DNA of 64,000 nt from Pseudomonas sp. LP_7_YM (lineage in GTDB: Bacteria; Pseudomonadota; Gammaproteobacteria; Pseudomonadales; Pseudomonadaceae), in NCBI RefSeq assembly GCF_004364435.1, contig NZ_SOCT01000005.1, positions 287,284 to 351,283 of the forward strand, written 5' to 3'. Positions 36,957-47,226 of the stretch are shown here, in pieces (positions within the stretch are counted from its first letter, which is position 1; each line of letters begins with the position of its first letter). Made by a program: the position numbers and the translations under genes. Below the pieces are notes generated by a model. The model was given only the letters and a program-made list of their open reading frames with translations. It had not been told where the DNA came from and did no database searches.

Positions 36957-37172
36957 ATGACTATCAAAGCCATCAACGTTCGTAACCAGTTCAAAGGCAC
37001 CATCAAGGAAATCGTGACCGGCGACGTGCTGTCCGAAATCGATGTACAGACTGCCTCCGGCATCGTGACTTCTGTCATCACCACGCGCTCGGTCAAGGAG
37101 CTGGAGCTGGTGGTCGGCAGCGAAGTGATCGCATTCGTGAAATCCACCGAGGTGTCGATCGCCAAGTTGTGA
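36957..37172 (+). CDS. ssuF: Molybdopterin-binding-like (TOBE/Mop) protein SsuF
   Basis: This 71-residue single Mop/TOBE domain reads AINVRNQFKGTIKEIVTGDVLSEIDVQTASGIVTSVITTRSVKELELVVGSEVIAFVKSTEVSIAKL. It is the last gene of the ssu operon in Pseudomonas, where it is needed for growth on sulfonates and sulfate esters by an unclear mechanism (known for P. putida). Its retention is notable because ssuE and ssuD are gone. RBS AAAGGA. Confidence 0.93.
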   Translation: MTIKAINVRNQFKGTIKEIVTGDVLSEIDVQTASGIVTSVITTRSVKELELVVGSEVIAFVKSTEVSIAKL

Positions 37173-37289
37173 TCGATGCGCTGTGAACGACCCCGGAGGG
37201 TGAGAGCCCTTCGTGGTTTTTGCTGTCCGCCCTCAGTCCGTCGGGTGCGACAGGGCCCGGTTCAATCGACGTATCTCTATCGCCCTTGA

Positions 37290-37321
37290 AAATGTTCGCG
37301 AATGAATTCGCTCCCACAGGG
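37290..37321. repeat. Single REP arm
   Basis: TTCGCGAATGAATTCGCTCCCACAGGG is one arm of the REP palindrome without an obvious partner, between the convergent ssuF and TetR genes. Confidence 0.8.
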
Positions 37322-37329
37322 CAATTGCG

Positions 37330-37968
37330 TTATTGCTCAGTCATGCGCTTTGGCAAAAACGGCGGCAGATAAAGCCCCAGATACGCATCGAACACGCGTC
37401 TGCCTTCCTCGGCCATACGCGGGGTAATGGTGTCGTGCAGTTGCACGGAGCGGGCGTAGACGCGGTCGGCCAATTCCAGGGCCAGGGCGAAGACTTCAAC
37501 ATCATCGGGCAGTGCGGGCAGTTGGAAGTGCTTGGCGAACAGCTCATGCATCAGGTTGCCCAACTCGACGTCATGCTGGCGGTCGGCCTGGGTGACTTCG
37601 GTCAGTCCATGCTGCGCGAGGATCAACTGGCGGGCTGCGGCATCGATGCTGTAGATATTGAGCATGCGCGTTTCCACCAGCCGCGACAGGTCGTGCCATT
37701 GGTTGAGCTGCGCATGATCGATGGGCTGCTGCAGGCTTTCGCGGAAGGCTGCATGAACGTCTGCGGTCAGTGCTTCGAGCAGTGCCGGAACGCCGGCGAA
37801 GAAGTGGTAGACGGAGGAGGGCGGAATCCCGGCGCGCTCGGCCACACTGTAGATCGACAAACTCGCCACGCCATCTGAGGCCAGGAGCGTACGGGCGGCA
37901 TCGAGGATCGAGTCGATCCGGGCCTGGCTGCGTGCTCGGGGTTTGCGGGGTGTGGCGGGGCGGGTCAT
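37330..37968 (-). CDS. TetR-family transcriptional regulator
   Basis: This 212-residue protein has a basic N-terminal tail (TRPATPRKPRARSQ), a TetR HTH domain (RIDSILDAARTLLASDGVASLSIYSVAERAGIPPSSVYHFFAGVPALLEALTADV) and a helical ligand domain. The start at 37968 gives a normal N-terminus; the longer open frame runs through the promoter area. It lies between ssu and spu and could control either, or something elsewhere. The inducer is unknown. Confidence 0.9.
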   Translation of the reverse strand: MTRPATPRKPRARSQARIDSILDAARTLLASDGVASLSIYSVAERAGIPPSSVYHFFAGVPALLEALTADVHAAFRESLQQPIDHAQLNQWHDLSRLVETRMLNIYSIDAAARQLILAQHGLTEVTQADRQHDVELGNLMHELFAKHFQLPALPDDVEVFALALELADRVYARSVQLHDTITPRMAEEGRRVFDAYLGLYLPPFLPKRMTEQ

Positions 37969-38040
37969 TGCTTGCTCTCTTGATCGGGGCCGGGAGCATT
38001 GTACGCGAGGCATGGGTCTATGGCGCCTGGCCGGGCCTCA

Positions 38041-38130
38041 TCGCGAATGAATTCACTCCTACAGGTCATCACTCGGGCCGCCGTTTCGGTCTTTCGTCAA
38101 TCTTTGTAAGAGCGTATTCATTCGCGAAAA
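38041..38130. repeat. REP arms in outward arrangement
   Basis: TCGCGAATGAATTCACTCCTACAGG is followed 50 bp later by TGTAAGAGCGTATTCATTCGCGAAA. The order of arms is the reverse of the other pairs (right arm first), so this is a tail-to-tail arrangement. Confidence 0.8.
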
Positions 38131-38171
38131 CGGGACAGGCAGCGAAGTTCTGTGATCCCGTTTGAGCAAAC

Positions 38172-38203
38172 AAAAAAATACCCCCCATCACAGGAATGGG
38201 GGG
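38172..38203 (-). terminator. Terminator after spuI
   Basis: CCCCCCAT-CACAGGA-ATGGGGGG, with a T-run on the minus strand, lies 24 bp after the spuI stop. Confidence 0.92.
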
Positions 38204-38226
38204 CGTTCTTTTATTTCACACAGCCA

Positions 38227-39603
38227 TCAAACCGTGTGCAGATACCAGTTGTACTCAAGGTCGGAGATGGAGTGCTCGAACTCCTCCAGCTCGCTTTCCT
38301 TGCAGGCAACGAAGATATCGATGTACTTCGGATCGATGTACCTGGCCATGACTTCACTGTCGTCCAGCTCGCGCAAGGCATCGCGCAAGTTGTTCGGCAG
38401 GCTCTGTTCATGCTGCTCGTAAGAGTTGCCAGAGACAGGCGCGCCGGGCTCGACCTTGTTGGTCAAACCGTGGTGAATACCGGCCAGCACCGACGACATC
38501 AACAGATACGGGTTGGCATCGGCACCGGCTACCCGGTGTTCGATACGCACGTTGTCGGCGGTACCGGTTGGCACGCGAACGGCGACTGTGCGGTTATCCA
38601 GCCCCCAGGTAGGCGAGTTGGGGACGTAAAACTGAGCACCGAACCGGCGATACGAGTTGACGTTCGGGCAAAGGAACGCCATCTGTGCCGGTAGGGTCTC
38701 GAGCACACCGCCGATCGCATGACGTAATGCGGCGTTCTGCTCGGGATCCTCGCTGGTGAAGATGTTTTTGCCATCGCGATCCAGGATCGAAATGTGGACG
38801 TGCAACCCGTTACCCGCCTGGCCCGGATAGGGCTTGGCCATGAAGGTGGTGTCCATTTCATGGTCGTAGGCGATGTTCTTGATCAGTCGCTTGAGCAGCA
38901 CGGCGTAGTCGCAGGCTTTAAGGGCATCGGCGGTGTGGTGCAGGTTCACCTCGAACTGCGCCGGGGCACTTTCCTTGACGATCGCGTCGGCAGGGATGCC
39001 TTGCTCTTTGGCACCTTCCAGAATGTCCTGGAGGCAGTCGACGTATTCGTCGAGGTCGTCGATCAGGTAGACCTGCGTCGAGTGCGGGCGTTTGCCGGAA
39101 ATCGGCGAGCGTGGCGGTTGTGGTCGGCCATTCACGTTCTCCTGATCGATCAGGTAGAACTCAAGCTCGAATGCGGCGCAGATGGTCAGGCCCATCTCGT
39201 CGAACTTGCTCACCACTTGGCGCAGTACTTCACGCGGGTCGGCGAAGAAGGGCGTGCCTTCCAGTTCGTGCATGGTCATTAGAAGTTGTGCGGTAGGACG
39301 CTTCTGCCAGGGCTCATTGCAGAGAGTGTCGGGAATTGGATAACAGATTCGGTCTGCGTCGCCGATGTCCAGACCCAGGCCGGTGCTTTCCACCGTTGAG
39401 CCGTTGATATCCAGTGCGAAAAGAGAAGCTGGGAGGTTGATGCCTTTTTCGTAAACCTTATGGAGGCTGGTGCGTTCGATGCGCTTGCCGCGCACCACTC
39501 CATTCATATCTGCAATCAGAAGGTCAACGTATAGAACCTCAGGATGTTCCTTAAGGAACGCGTTCGCTTCGTTGAGCTGAACGGCACGCGGGGGTACCGA
39601 CAT
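38227..39603 (-). CDS. spuI: Glutamine synthetase family, gamma-glutamylpolyamine synthetase (SpuI)
   Basis: This 458-residue enzyme of the GlnA/PuuA superfamily has beta-Grasp (DLLIADMNGVVRGKRI) and catalytic regions (AAFELEFYLID, APAQFEVNLHHTADAL, FMAKPYPGQAGNGLHVHISI, GADANPYLLMSSVLAG). These enzymes join glutamate to polyamines with ATP. It diverges from spuA-spuH exactly as spuI does in P. aeruginosa. It is about 45% like SpuB by eye over the catalytic motifs, so the two paralogues probably differ in amine preference. The true substrate is not shown by sequence. Confidence 0.9.
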   Translation of the reverse strand: MSVPPRAVQLNEANAFLKEHPEVLYVDLLIADMNGVVRGKRIERTSLHKVYEKGINLPASLFALDINGSTVESTGLGLDIGDADRICYPIPDTLCNEPWQKRPTAQLLMTMHELEGTPFFADPREVLRQVVSKFDEMGLTICAAFELEFYLIDQENVNGRPQPPRSPISGKRPHSTQVYLIDDLDEYVDCLQDILEGAKEQGIPADAIVKESAPAQFEVNLHHTADALKACDYAVLLKRLIKNIAYDHEMDTTFMAKPYPGQAGNGLHVHISILDRDGKNIFTSEDPEQNAALRHAIGGVLETLPAQMAFLCPNVNSYRRFGAQFYVPNSPTWGLDNRTVAVRVPTGTADNVRIEHRVAGADANPYLLMSSVLAGIHHGLTNKVEPGAPVSGNSYEQHEQSLPNNLRDALRELDDSEVMARYIDPKYIDIFVACKESELEEFEHSISDLEYNWYLHTV

Positions 39604-39879
39604 GATGCAACACCTTTGTTGTTGAAAATATCAATCATCGAGCATTACAGAGGCCAGTCAATCTGAAAGCCCTGATGAAGTCAAGGAGGCCCGTTTTGCT
39701 CTAAAACGGCGCCTTGAAGCAGTTTTTGCCGCTCTTTAGGGCAGTTTTTCACTGTTAGAGCAGCTGGAAATCATGGTCTTTAGCGCAGCGTGTTTTAATT
39801 TTTACGGGGTTGTTGTGTAAAAAAATGAACAACGCTAAGCTCGGTCGCAACCCATAACAGCAATAACATCGGGGGTCAC
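39604..39879. promoter_or_regulatory. Divergent control region spuI / spuA-H
   Basis: This 276-bp spacer is AT-rich in its right half (TTTTAATTTTTACGG, GTAAAAAAATGAAC). Repeated GCTCTAAAACGGC / GCTCTTTAGGGC-like units lie at about 39697-39745. No clear sigma54 site was found. It must carry both promoters. Confidence 0.45.
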
Positions 39880-40537
39880 ATGTTCCGCCTTCCGCTGATC
39901 GGCGTTACCGCCGGCACTCAGCACATCGGCCCACATGTCCATCACGTCGAGGGTGACAAGTACGTCCGCGCAGTTGCTTTCGCTGCCAAGGGCCTGTCGC
40001 CGATTCTGCCGTCTCTGGCAACACTTATCGAGCCCGCTGATACCCTCTTGGTGGTCGATGGACTGCTCTTTACCGGTTCTCTATCCTGCGTTGAACTCCA
40101 TCACTATAGCGGCCCCGCGAGTGTGCCGGGCACTGCTCATGATCCTGCACGCGATCGCACCACCTTACCTCTTATTCATGCCGCTGTGGCAGCGCGAGCG
40201 CGGTTGTCGGGAATTTGCAGTGGGTATCAAGAGAGGCACCTAGCGTTTGGTGGCGGTCTGCATCAGAAGATTCACGAGACGGGAACCTTCGTGGATCATC
40301 GAGAGCCAGACAATGAACCTGTTGAAATTCAAGACGCTGCGCCATTCCCTGCGCATCGCGCCAGGCGCGCCTTTTGCTTCATCCAGGGTGTTCGCACCGA
40401 GTGTTTGATGGCATCCGCAGTGGCAAGTCATGCACAACCCCGACTATCTTTCCATTCTTCAGGTATTTGGCGATGCCTGTCGCAAAAGGGCAACACCACG
40501 CGACGCCAACGCGTCCAGAAACGCCTGTTCGCCATGA
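39880..40537 (+). pseudogene. spuA: Broken spuA/puuD: gamma-glutamyl-GABA hydrolase remnant
   Basis: The first about 150 codons encode the N-terminal part of a class I amidotransferase-like hydrolase (LPLIGVTAG, VDGLLFTGS, GPASVPGTAHDPARD, nucleophile region GICSGYQE, then FGGGLHQKIHETGTFVDHRE). After that the homology jumps to the +1 frame: LRIAPGAPF, then a TGA at 40406, then WHPQWQVMHNPDYLSILQVFGDACRKRATPRDA, which is the normal C-terminus with the catalytic His. The roughly 45 residues that should lie between are missing. So there is a frameshift, an internal deletion and a nonsense codon. Other conserved positions are also changed. The gene cannot give an active enzyme. It sits where spuA lies in P. 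aeruginosa. Confidence 0.9.
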
Positions 40538-40570
40538 TGGCAACCGGGTTTTGAAACCTCTGAGGTATTT

Positions 40571-41929
40571 ATGAGTACCAACCTCGACCAGCTCACCGAT
40601 TGGTTGAAAGAACACAGGATTACCGAAGTCGAGTGCATGATCTCCGACCTCACCGGTATCACGCGGGGCAAGATTTCGCCGACCAACAAGTTCATTGCCG
40701 AAAAGGGCATGCGCTTGCCGGAAAGCGTGTTGCTCCAGACCGTGACCGGGGACTACGTCGAAGACGATATTTATTACGAGTTGCTGGACCCCGCAGACAT
40801 CGACATGTTCTGCCGTCCTGACCAGAACGCGGTGTATCTGGTCCCTTGGGCCATAGAGCCCACTGCGCAGGTGATTCACGACACCTACGACAAGCAGGGT
40901 AATCCCATCGAGCTGTCGCCGCGCAACGTGCTCAAGAAAGTCCTCAAGCTTTACTCCGATCAAGGCTGGCAGCCCATCGTGGCGCCGGAGATGGAGTTCT
41001 ACCTGACCAAGCGCAGTGACGACCCCGATTACCCGCTTCAGCCGCCGGTGGGCCGCTCGGGTCGCCCGGAAACCGGTCGCCAGTCCTTCTCCATTGAGGC
41101 AGCCAACGAATTCGACCCGTTGTTCGAAGACGTCTACGACTGGTGCGAACTGCAGAGCCTTGACCTGGACACGCTGATCCACGAAGACGGCACCGCGCAG
41201 ATGGAAATCAACTTCCGTCATGGCGATGCCCTGTCGTTGGCCGATCAGATTCTGGTGTTCAAGCGCACCATGCGCGAGGCAGCGCTCAAGCATGACGTGG
41301 CCGCGACCTTCATGGCCAAGCCCATGACCGGCGAGCCTGGCAGCGCCATGCACCTGCATCAGAGCATCATCGACATCCAGACCGGCAAGAACATCTTCTC
41401 CAATGAAGACGGGACCATGAGCCAGCTGTTTTTGCAGCACATTGGCGGTCTGCAGAAGCTGATCCCCGAGTTGTTGCCGCTGTTCGCCCCCAACGTCAAC
41501 TCGTTCCGCCGATTCCTGCCCGACACTTCGGCGCCAGTGAACGTGGAGTGGGGCGAGGAAAACCGCACCGTGGGCCTGCGTGTCCCGGATGCGACGCCGC
41601 AGAATCGCCGGGTGGAAAACCGCCTGCCGGGCGCCGACGCCAACCCGTATCTGGCCATCGCGGCGAGCCTGCTGTGCGGCTTCATCGGCATGGTCGAGGG
41701 GCTCAACCCGAGTGCGCCGGTGGTGGGCCGTGGATATGAACGCCGTAACCTGCGCCTGCCGTTGACCATCGAGGACGCGCTGGAGCGCATGGAAAACAGC
41801 AAAACAGTCGAGAAATACCTCGGCAAGACGTTTGTGACCGGTTATGTCGCGGTCAAGCGCGCCGAGCACGAAAACTTCAAGCGTGTGATCAGTTCGTGGG
41901 AGCGGGAATTCCTGCTTTTCGCCGTCTGA
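40571..41929 (+). CDS. spuB: Gamma-glutamylputrescine synthetase (SpuB, PuuA-type)
   Basis: This 452-residue glutamine synthetase superfamily enzyme has the N-terminal CMISDLTGITRGKISPTNKFI and catalytic motifs APEMEFYLT, GTAQMEINFRHGDAL, FMAKPMTGEPGSAMHLHQSI, PNVNSFRRF and GADANPYLAIAASLLCG. It attaches glutamate to putrescine in the gamma-glutamylation route. It lies 34 bp downstream of the dead spuA and 70 bp before spuC. Confidence 0.92.
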   Translation: MSTNLDQLTDWLKEHRITEVECMISDLTGITRGKISPTNKFIAEKGMRLPESVLLQTVTGDYVEDDIYYELLDPADIDMFCRPDQNAVYLVPWAIEPTAQVIHDTYDKQGNPIELSPRNVLKKVLKLYSDQGWQPIVAPEMEFYLTKRSDDPDYPLQPPVGRSGRPETGRQSFSIEAANEFDPLFEDVYDWCELQSLDLDTLIHEDGTAQMEINFRHGDALSLADQILVFKRTMREAALKHDVAATFMAKPMTGEPGSAMHLHQSIIDIQTGKNIFSNEDGTMSQLFLQHIGGLQKLIPELLPLFAPNVNSFRRFLPDTSAPVNVEWGEENRTVGLRVPDATPQNRRVENRLPGADANPYLAIAASLLCGFIGMVEGLNPSAPVVGRGYERRNLRLPLTIEDALERMENSKTVEKYLGKTFVTGYVAVKRAEHENFKRVISSWEREFLLFAV

Positions 41930-41999
41930 AGACTCCGGGCGCCCGTTGGCTTCACCGCCAGGGCCTCCCGACACGTGTACCCCGTCAATGGAGTGATTC

Positions 42000-43364
42000 A
42001 TGAGTTCCAACAATACGCAAACCCAAGAATGGCAAGTGCTGAGCCGCGATCATCATTTGGCGCCATTCAGCGACTTCAAACAGCTCAAAGAGAAAGGCCC
42101 GCGCATCATTACTCATGCCAAGGGCGTTTATCTGTGGGACAGCGAAGGCAACAAGATCCTCGACGGCATGGCCGGCCTGTGGTGTGTGGCCATCGGTTAC
42201 GGGCGTGACGAACTGGCCGACGCTGCCAGCAAACAGATGCGCGAGCTGCCTTATTACAACCTGTTTTTCCAGACCGCTCACCCACCGGCACTGCAACTGG
42301 CCAAGGCGATCTCCGAGGTTGCCCCGGATGGCATGAGCCACGTGTTCTTCACCGGCTCCGGCTCCGAAGGCAACGACACGGTGCTGCGCCTGGTTCGCCA
42401 TTACTGGGCAATCAAGGGCAAGCCGAGCAAGAAAGTCATCATCAGCCGCATGAACGGCTATCACGGCTCCACCGTTGCGGGCGCGAGTCTGGGCGGCATG
42501 ACCTACATGCACGAGCAGGGCGACCTGCCGATTCCGGGTATCGTCCACATCCCGCAGCCTTACTGGTTCGGTGAGGGCGGCGACATGACACCGGACGAGT
42601 TCGGGGTCTGGGCGGCTGAGCAACTGGAAAAGAAAATCCTCGAAGTGGGTGTGGACAACGTCGGGGCCTTCATTGCCGAGCCGATTCAGGGCGCCGGAGG
42701 CGTGATCGTTCCCCCCGCTACTTACTGGCCGAAGATCAAGGAGATCCTCGCCAGGTACGACATCCTCTTCGTCGCCGATGAAGTGATTTGTGGTTTTGGT
42801 CGTACCGGTGAGTGGTTCGGTAGCGATTTTTACGGCCTCAAGCCTGATCTGATGACCATCGCCAAGGGCCTGACCTCAGGTTACATCCCCATGGGCGGTG
42901 TGATCGTGCGCGATGAAGTGGTCAAGGTGCTCAATGAGGGGGGCGACTTCAACCACGGTTTTACCTATTCCGGGCACCCGGTGGCGGCGGCGGTGGGCCT
43001 GGAAAACATCCGCATCCTGCGCGATGAGAAGATTGTCGAGCGGGTGAAATCGGAAACGGCACCCTATTTGCAAAACCGTTTGCGTGAGCTGAGCGATCAT
43101 CCGCTGGTGGGTGAGGTTCGTGGTGTCGGTATGCTCGGCGCCATCGAACTTGTTAAAGACAAAGCCAGGCGCGAACGTTATGTCGGCAAAGGGGCGGGCA
43201 TGATTTGTCGCACGTTCTGCTTCGACAACGGCCTGATCATGCGGGCTGTGGGCGACACGATGATTATTGCGCCGCCGTTGGTGATCACCCTTGCAGAGAT
43301 CGACGAGTTGGTGGAAAAAGCGCGCAAATGCCTGGACCTGACATTGGCCGAGTTGGAGAAGTAA
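42000..43364 (+). CDS. spuC: Polyamine:pyruvate aminotransferase SpuC
   Basis: This 454-residue class III PLP transaminase moves an amino group from putrescine (and other polyamines) to pyruvate. The PLP lysine is Lys289 in TIAKGLTSGYIPMGG. Other features are FTGSGSEGNDTVLRLVRHYW, the PLP-phosphate loop NGYHGSTVAGASLGG, and VADEVICGFGRTG. With spuA broken, this transamination path may carry more of the flux. RBS GGAGTG. Confidence 0.94.
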   Translation: MSSNNTQTQEWQVLSRDHHLAPFSDFKQLKEKGPRIITHAKGVYLWDSEGNKILDGMAGLWCVAIGYGRDELADAASKQMRELPYYNLFFQTAHPPALQLAKAISEVAPDGMSHVFFTGSGSEGNDTVLRLVRHYWAIKGKPSKKVIISRMNGYHGSTVAGASLGGMTYMHEQGDLPIPGIVHIPQPYWFGEGGDMTPDEFGVWAAEQLEKKILEVGVDNVGAFIAEPIQGAGGVIVPPATYWPKIKEILARYDILFVADEVICGFGRTGEWFGSDFYGLKPDLMTIAKGLTSGYIPMGGVIVRDEVVKVLNEGGDFNHGFTYSGHPVAAAVGLENIRILRDEKIVERVKSETAPYLQNRLRELSDHPLVGEVRGVGMLGAIELVKDKARRERYVGKGAGMICRTFCFDNGLIMRAVGDTMIIAPPLVITLAEIDELVEKARKCLDLTLAELEK

Positions 43365-43579
43365 TGCAGGGTACGCTTGCTCGCGATTGCGTCGGCATCG
43401 CTGGCGCCAGACCAAATGCAATCACGGGCAAGCGCTCCGACAGGTCGACGTGCCATGGGGCAAATGAAATATTGAAAGTTGCGCAACGACGCAGGCCAGT
43501 CTGCTTGTAAGCCCGGCCAGGAAATTGCCAGACTGACGGCTGTTTAGCCGCCGCTAACATAAACATTGGAGCTGTACGC

Positions 43580-44677
43580 ATGAAGACATTTGGCAAAACC
43601 CTCCTCGCCTTGTCCCTGATGGGCGCAGTGGCTGCAGCTGCACACGCCGATGACAAGGTGCTGCACGTCTACAACTGGTCCGATTACATCGCGCCGAACA
43701 CCATTGCCGATTTCGAAAAGGAGTCGGGCATCAAGGTGGTGTACGACGTCTTTGACAGCAACGAGACGCTGGAAGCCAAATTGCTGGCTGGCAAGTCGGG
43801 CTATGACATCGTCGTACCTTCGAACAACTTCCTGGCCAAACAGATCAAGGCCGGTGTCTATCAGGAGCTGGATAAGTCCAGGCTGCCGGACTACAAGAAC
43901 CTGGACCCTGCGCTGTTGAAAGCCGTGTCGATCAGCGACCCGGACAACAAACATGCCTTCCCGTACATGTGGGGCTCGATTGGTATCGGTTACAACGCGG
44001 AGAAAGTGAAGGCCGCATTGGGCGCCGATGCCCCGGTCAATTCCTGGGATCTGCTGTTCAAGCCTGAAAACGCGGCCAAGCTGAAAGGTTGTGGCATCAG
44101 CTTCCTCGACTCGCCAACCGAAATGCTGCCAGTGGCGCTGCATTACCTGGGCCTGCCGACCGACAGCCAGAAGAAAGAAGACATCCAGAAAGCCGAAGAC
44201 TTGTTCAAGAAGATTCGTCCTTCTGTCACCTACTTCCACTCTTCCAAGTACATTTCGGACCTGGCCAACGGCAACATATGCGTAGCGGTCGGTTATTCGG
44301 GTGACGTGTATCAGGCCAAGGCCCGTGCTGAAGAAGCGGGTGGCAAGGTCAAGGTCAGCTACAACATTCCGAAAGAAGGCGCTGGCAGCTTCTATGACAT
44401 GGTTGCCATTCCTAAAGACGCCGATAACGTCGAAGGCGCCTACAAGTTCATGAACTTCATCCTGCAACCTAAAGTCATGGCCGAAATCACCAACTCCGTT
44501 CACTTCCCGAACGGTAACAAGGCTGCCACCGAGTTCGTCGACAAGGACATTACCTCTGACCCGGGCGTATACCCGCCAGCCGACGTTCTGGCAAAGCTGT
44601 ACGCGATCGCCGATTTGCCTGCAGCGACCCAGCGTGAAATGACTCGCGCCTGGACCAACATCAAATCGGGCAAGTAA
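43580..44677 (+). CDS. spuD: Polyamine ABC transporter periplasmic binding protein SpuD
   Basis: This 365-residue PotF/PotD-type protein has a signal peptide ([19 protein letters not shown]). The body has [42 protein letters not shown], the polyamine-clamp aromatic residues and [17 protein letters not shown]. In P. aeruginosa SpuD prefers putrescine and SpuE spermidine; which is which here is assigned from order. It is about 55% like the next binding protein by eye. Confidence 0.92.
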   Translation: MKTFGKTLLALSLMGAVAAAAHADDKVLHVYNWSDYIAPNTIADFEKESGIKVVYDVFDSNETLEAKLLAGKSGYDIVVPSNNFLAKQIKAGVYQELDKSRLPDYKNLDPALLKAVSISDPDNKHAFPYMWGSIGIGYNAEKVKAALGADAPVNSWDLLFKPENAAKLKGCGISFLDSPTEMLPVALHYLGLPTDSQKKEDIQKAEDLFKKIRPSVTYFHSSKYISDLANGNICVAVGYSGDVYQAKARAEEAGGKVKVSYNIPKEGAGSFYDMVAIPKDADNVEGAYKFMNFILQPKVMAEITNSVHFPNGNKAATEFVDKDITSDPGVYPPADVLAKLYAIADLPAATQREMTRAWTNIKSGK

Positions 44678-44689
44678 AAGCCTGCATGA

Positions 44690-44780
44690 CTGTGGGAGAG
44701 CTTGCTCGCCAATGCTGACCGTCAGGCAATAGAGCAACGTCTGATACGCCGGTCTCTTGGCGAGCACGCTCACTCCCACC
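44690..44780. repeat. REP element pair between spuD and spuE
   Basis: TGTGGGAGAGCTTGCTCGCCA and TTGGCGAGCACGCTCACTCCCACC form an inverted pair in the 256-bp gap inside the spu operon. Such an intra-operon element may set relative mRNA levels of the two binding-protein genes. Confidence 0.85.
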
Positions 44781-44852
44781 GTAAATCCGCCTCTTTGCGA
44801 TGATCGGAGGCGGCATTAAGTTTTCTTTGCGGGCAGCGTTCATCGAAGGTAA

Positions 44853-46028
<1,176 letters not shown>

Positions 46029-46083
46029 AGACCTGGCGCCCGACCCCATTGGTGGGGCGCAAAAACAGTTGGGAGTTTCACCC

Positions 46084-47226
46084 ATGGCAGTTGCCTCCGG
46101 CGCCTACAAAAAAGCCCTTGAGGGTGGTCAGCAACCTAAACAGGTGCTGGTCAAAATCGATCGAGTCACGAAAAAGTTCGATGAGACGGTTGCTGTGGAC
46201 GATGTGTCTCTGCAGATCAACAAGGGCGAGATTTTCGCCTTGCTGGGTGGTTCCGGCTCAGGCAAGTCCACGCTTCTGCGCATGCTTGCCGGTTTTGAGC
46301 GCCCCACCGAGGGCCGCATTTTTCTCGACGGCGTCGATATCACGGATATGCCGCCGTACGAACGCCCGATCAACATGATGTTCCAGTCCTACGCGTTGTT
46401 CCCGCACATGACCGTGGCGCAGAACATCGCTTTCGGCCTGCAGCAGGACAAACTGCCCAGGGCCGAGATCGATGCCCGTGTGGCCGAAATGCTCAAGCTG
46501 GTGCATATGACCCAATACGCCAAGCGCAAGCCCCATCAGTTGTCGGGTGGTCAGCGTCAGCGTGTCGCGCTGGCGCGTTCGCTGGCCAAGAAGCCGAAAC
46601 TGTTGTTGCTTGACGAGCCAATGGGCGCTCTGGACAAGAAGCTGCGTTCGCAGATGCAACTGGAACTGGTCGAGATCATCGAGCGTGTGGGCGTGACCTG
46701 CGTGATGGTGACTCACGATCAGGAAGAGGCCATGACCATGGCCCAGCGCATCGCCATCATGCACCTGGGCTGGATCGCCCAGATCGGCAGCCCGATCGAT
46801 ATTTACGAAACGCCTACCAGTCGCCTCGTCTGCGAGTTCATTGGCAACGTCAACCTGTTCGACGGCGAAGTCATCGAGGACATGGAGGGCCATGCGTTGA
46901 TTCGCAGCCCTGAACTCGAGCGCAATATCTACGTCGGGCACGGGGTGACGACTTCGGTCGAGGACAAGGCCATCACCTACGCGCTACGCCCGGAAAAGCT
47001 GCTGATCACCACCCAGCAGCCGGCTTTCGAACATAACTGGTCGCGCGGCAAGGTACATGACATCGCGTATCTGGGTGGCCATTCGGTGTTCTACGTAAAG
47101 TTGCCGTCCGGCAAGCTGGTGCAATCGTTCGTGGCCAACGCCGAGCGTCAGGGCATGCGGCCAACCTGGGACGATGAAGTCTTCGTCTGGTGGGAAGACG
47201 ACAGCGGCGTGGTACTGCGCTCATGA
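46084..47226 (+). CDS. spuF: Polyamine ABC transporter ATP-binding protein SpuF (PotA-type)
   Basis: This 380-residue ABC ATPase has Walker A GGSGSGKST at 55-63, signature LSGGQRQR, Walker B LLLLDEPMGALD and switch VTHDQEEAMTMA. A C-terminal TOBE domain spans about 260-380 (GKVHDIAYLGGHSVFYVKLPSGKLVQSFV). ATG 46084 follows GGGAG; it overlaps spuG by 4 bp. Confidence 0.95.
   Translation: MAVASGAYKKALEGGQQPKQVLVKIDRVTKKFDETVAVDDVSLQINKGEIFALLGGSGSGKSTLLRMLAGFERPTEGRIFLDGVDITDMPPYERPINMMFQSYALFPHMTVAQNIAFGLQQDKLPRAEIDARVAEMLKLVHMTQYAKRKPHQLSGGQRQRVALARSLAKKPKLLLLDEPMGALDKKLRSQMQLELVEIIERVGVTCVMVTHDQEEAMTMAQRIAIMHLGWIAQIGSPIDIYETPTSRLVCEFIGNVNLFDGEVIEDMEGHALIRSPELERNIYVGHGVTTSVEDKAITYALRPEKLLITTQQPAFEHNWSRGKVHDIAYLGGHSVFYVKLPSGKLVQSFVANAERQGMRPTWDDEVFVWWEDDSGVVLRS

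Noticed and set aside
39697..39745. Sigma54 promoter in the spuI-spuA spacer (TGAAGC-N5-TTGC)
   Set aside because: The essential GG of the -24 element is missing.
40379..42013. 544-codon open frame on the minus strand opposite spuB
   Set aside because: It is the antisense shadow of a GC-rich gene. The plus-strand product is a complete glutamine-synthetase-like enzyme, and the minus frame shows no recognisable motif.
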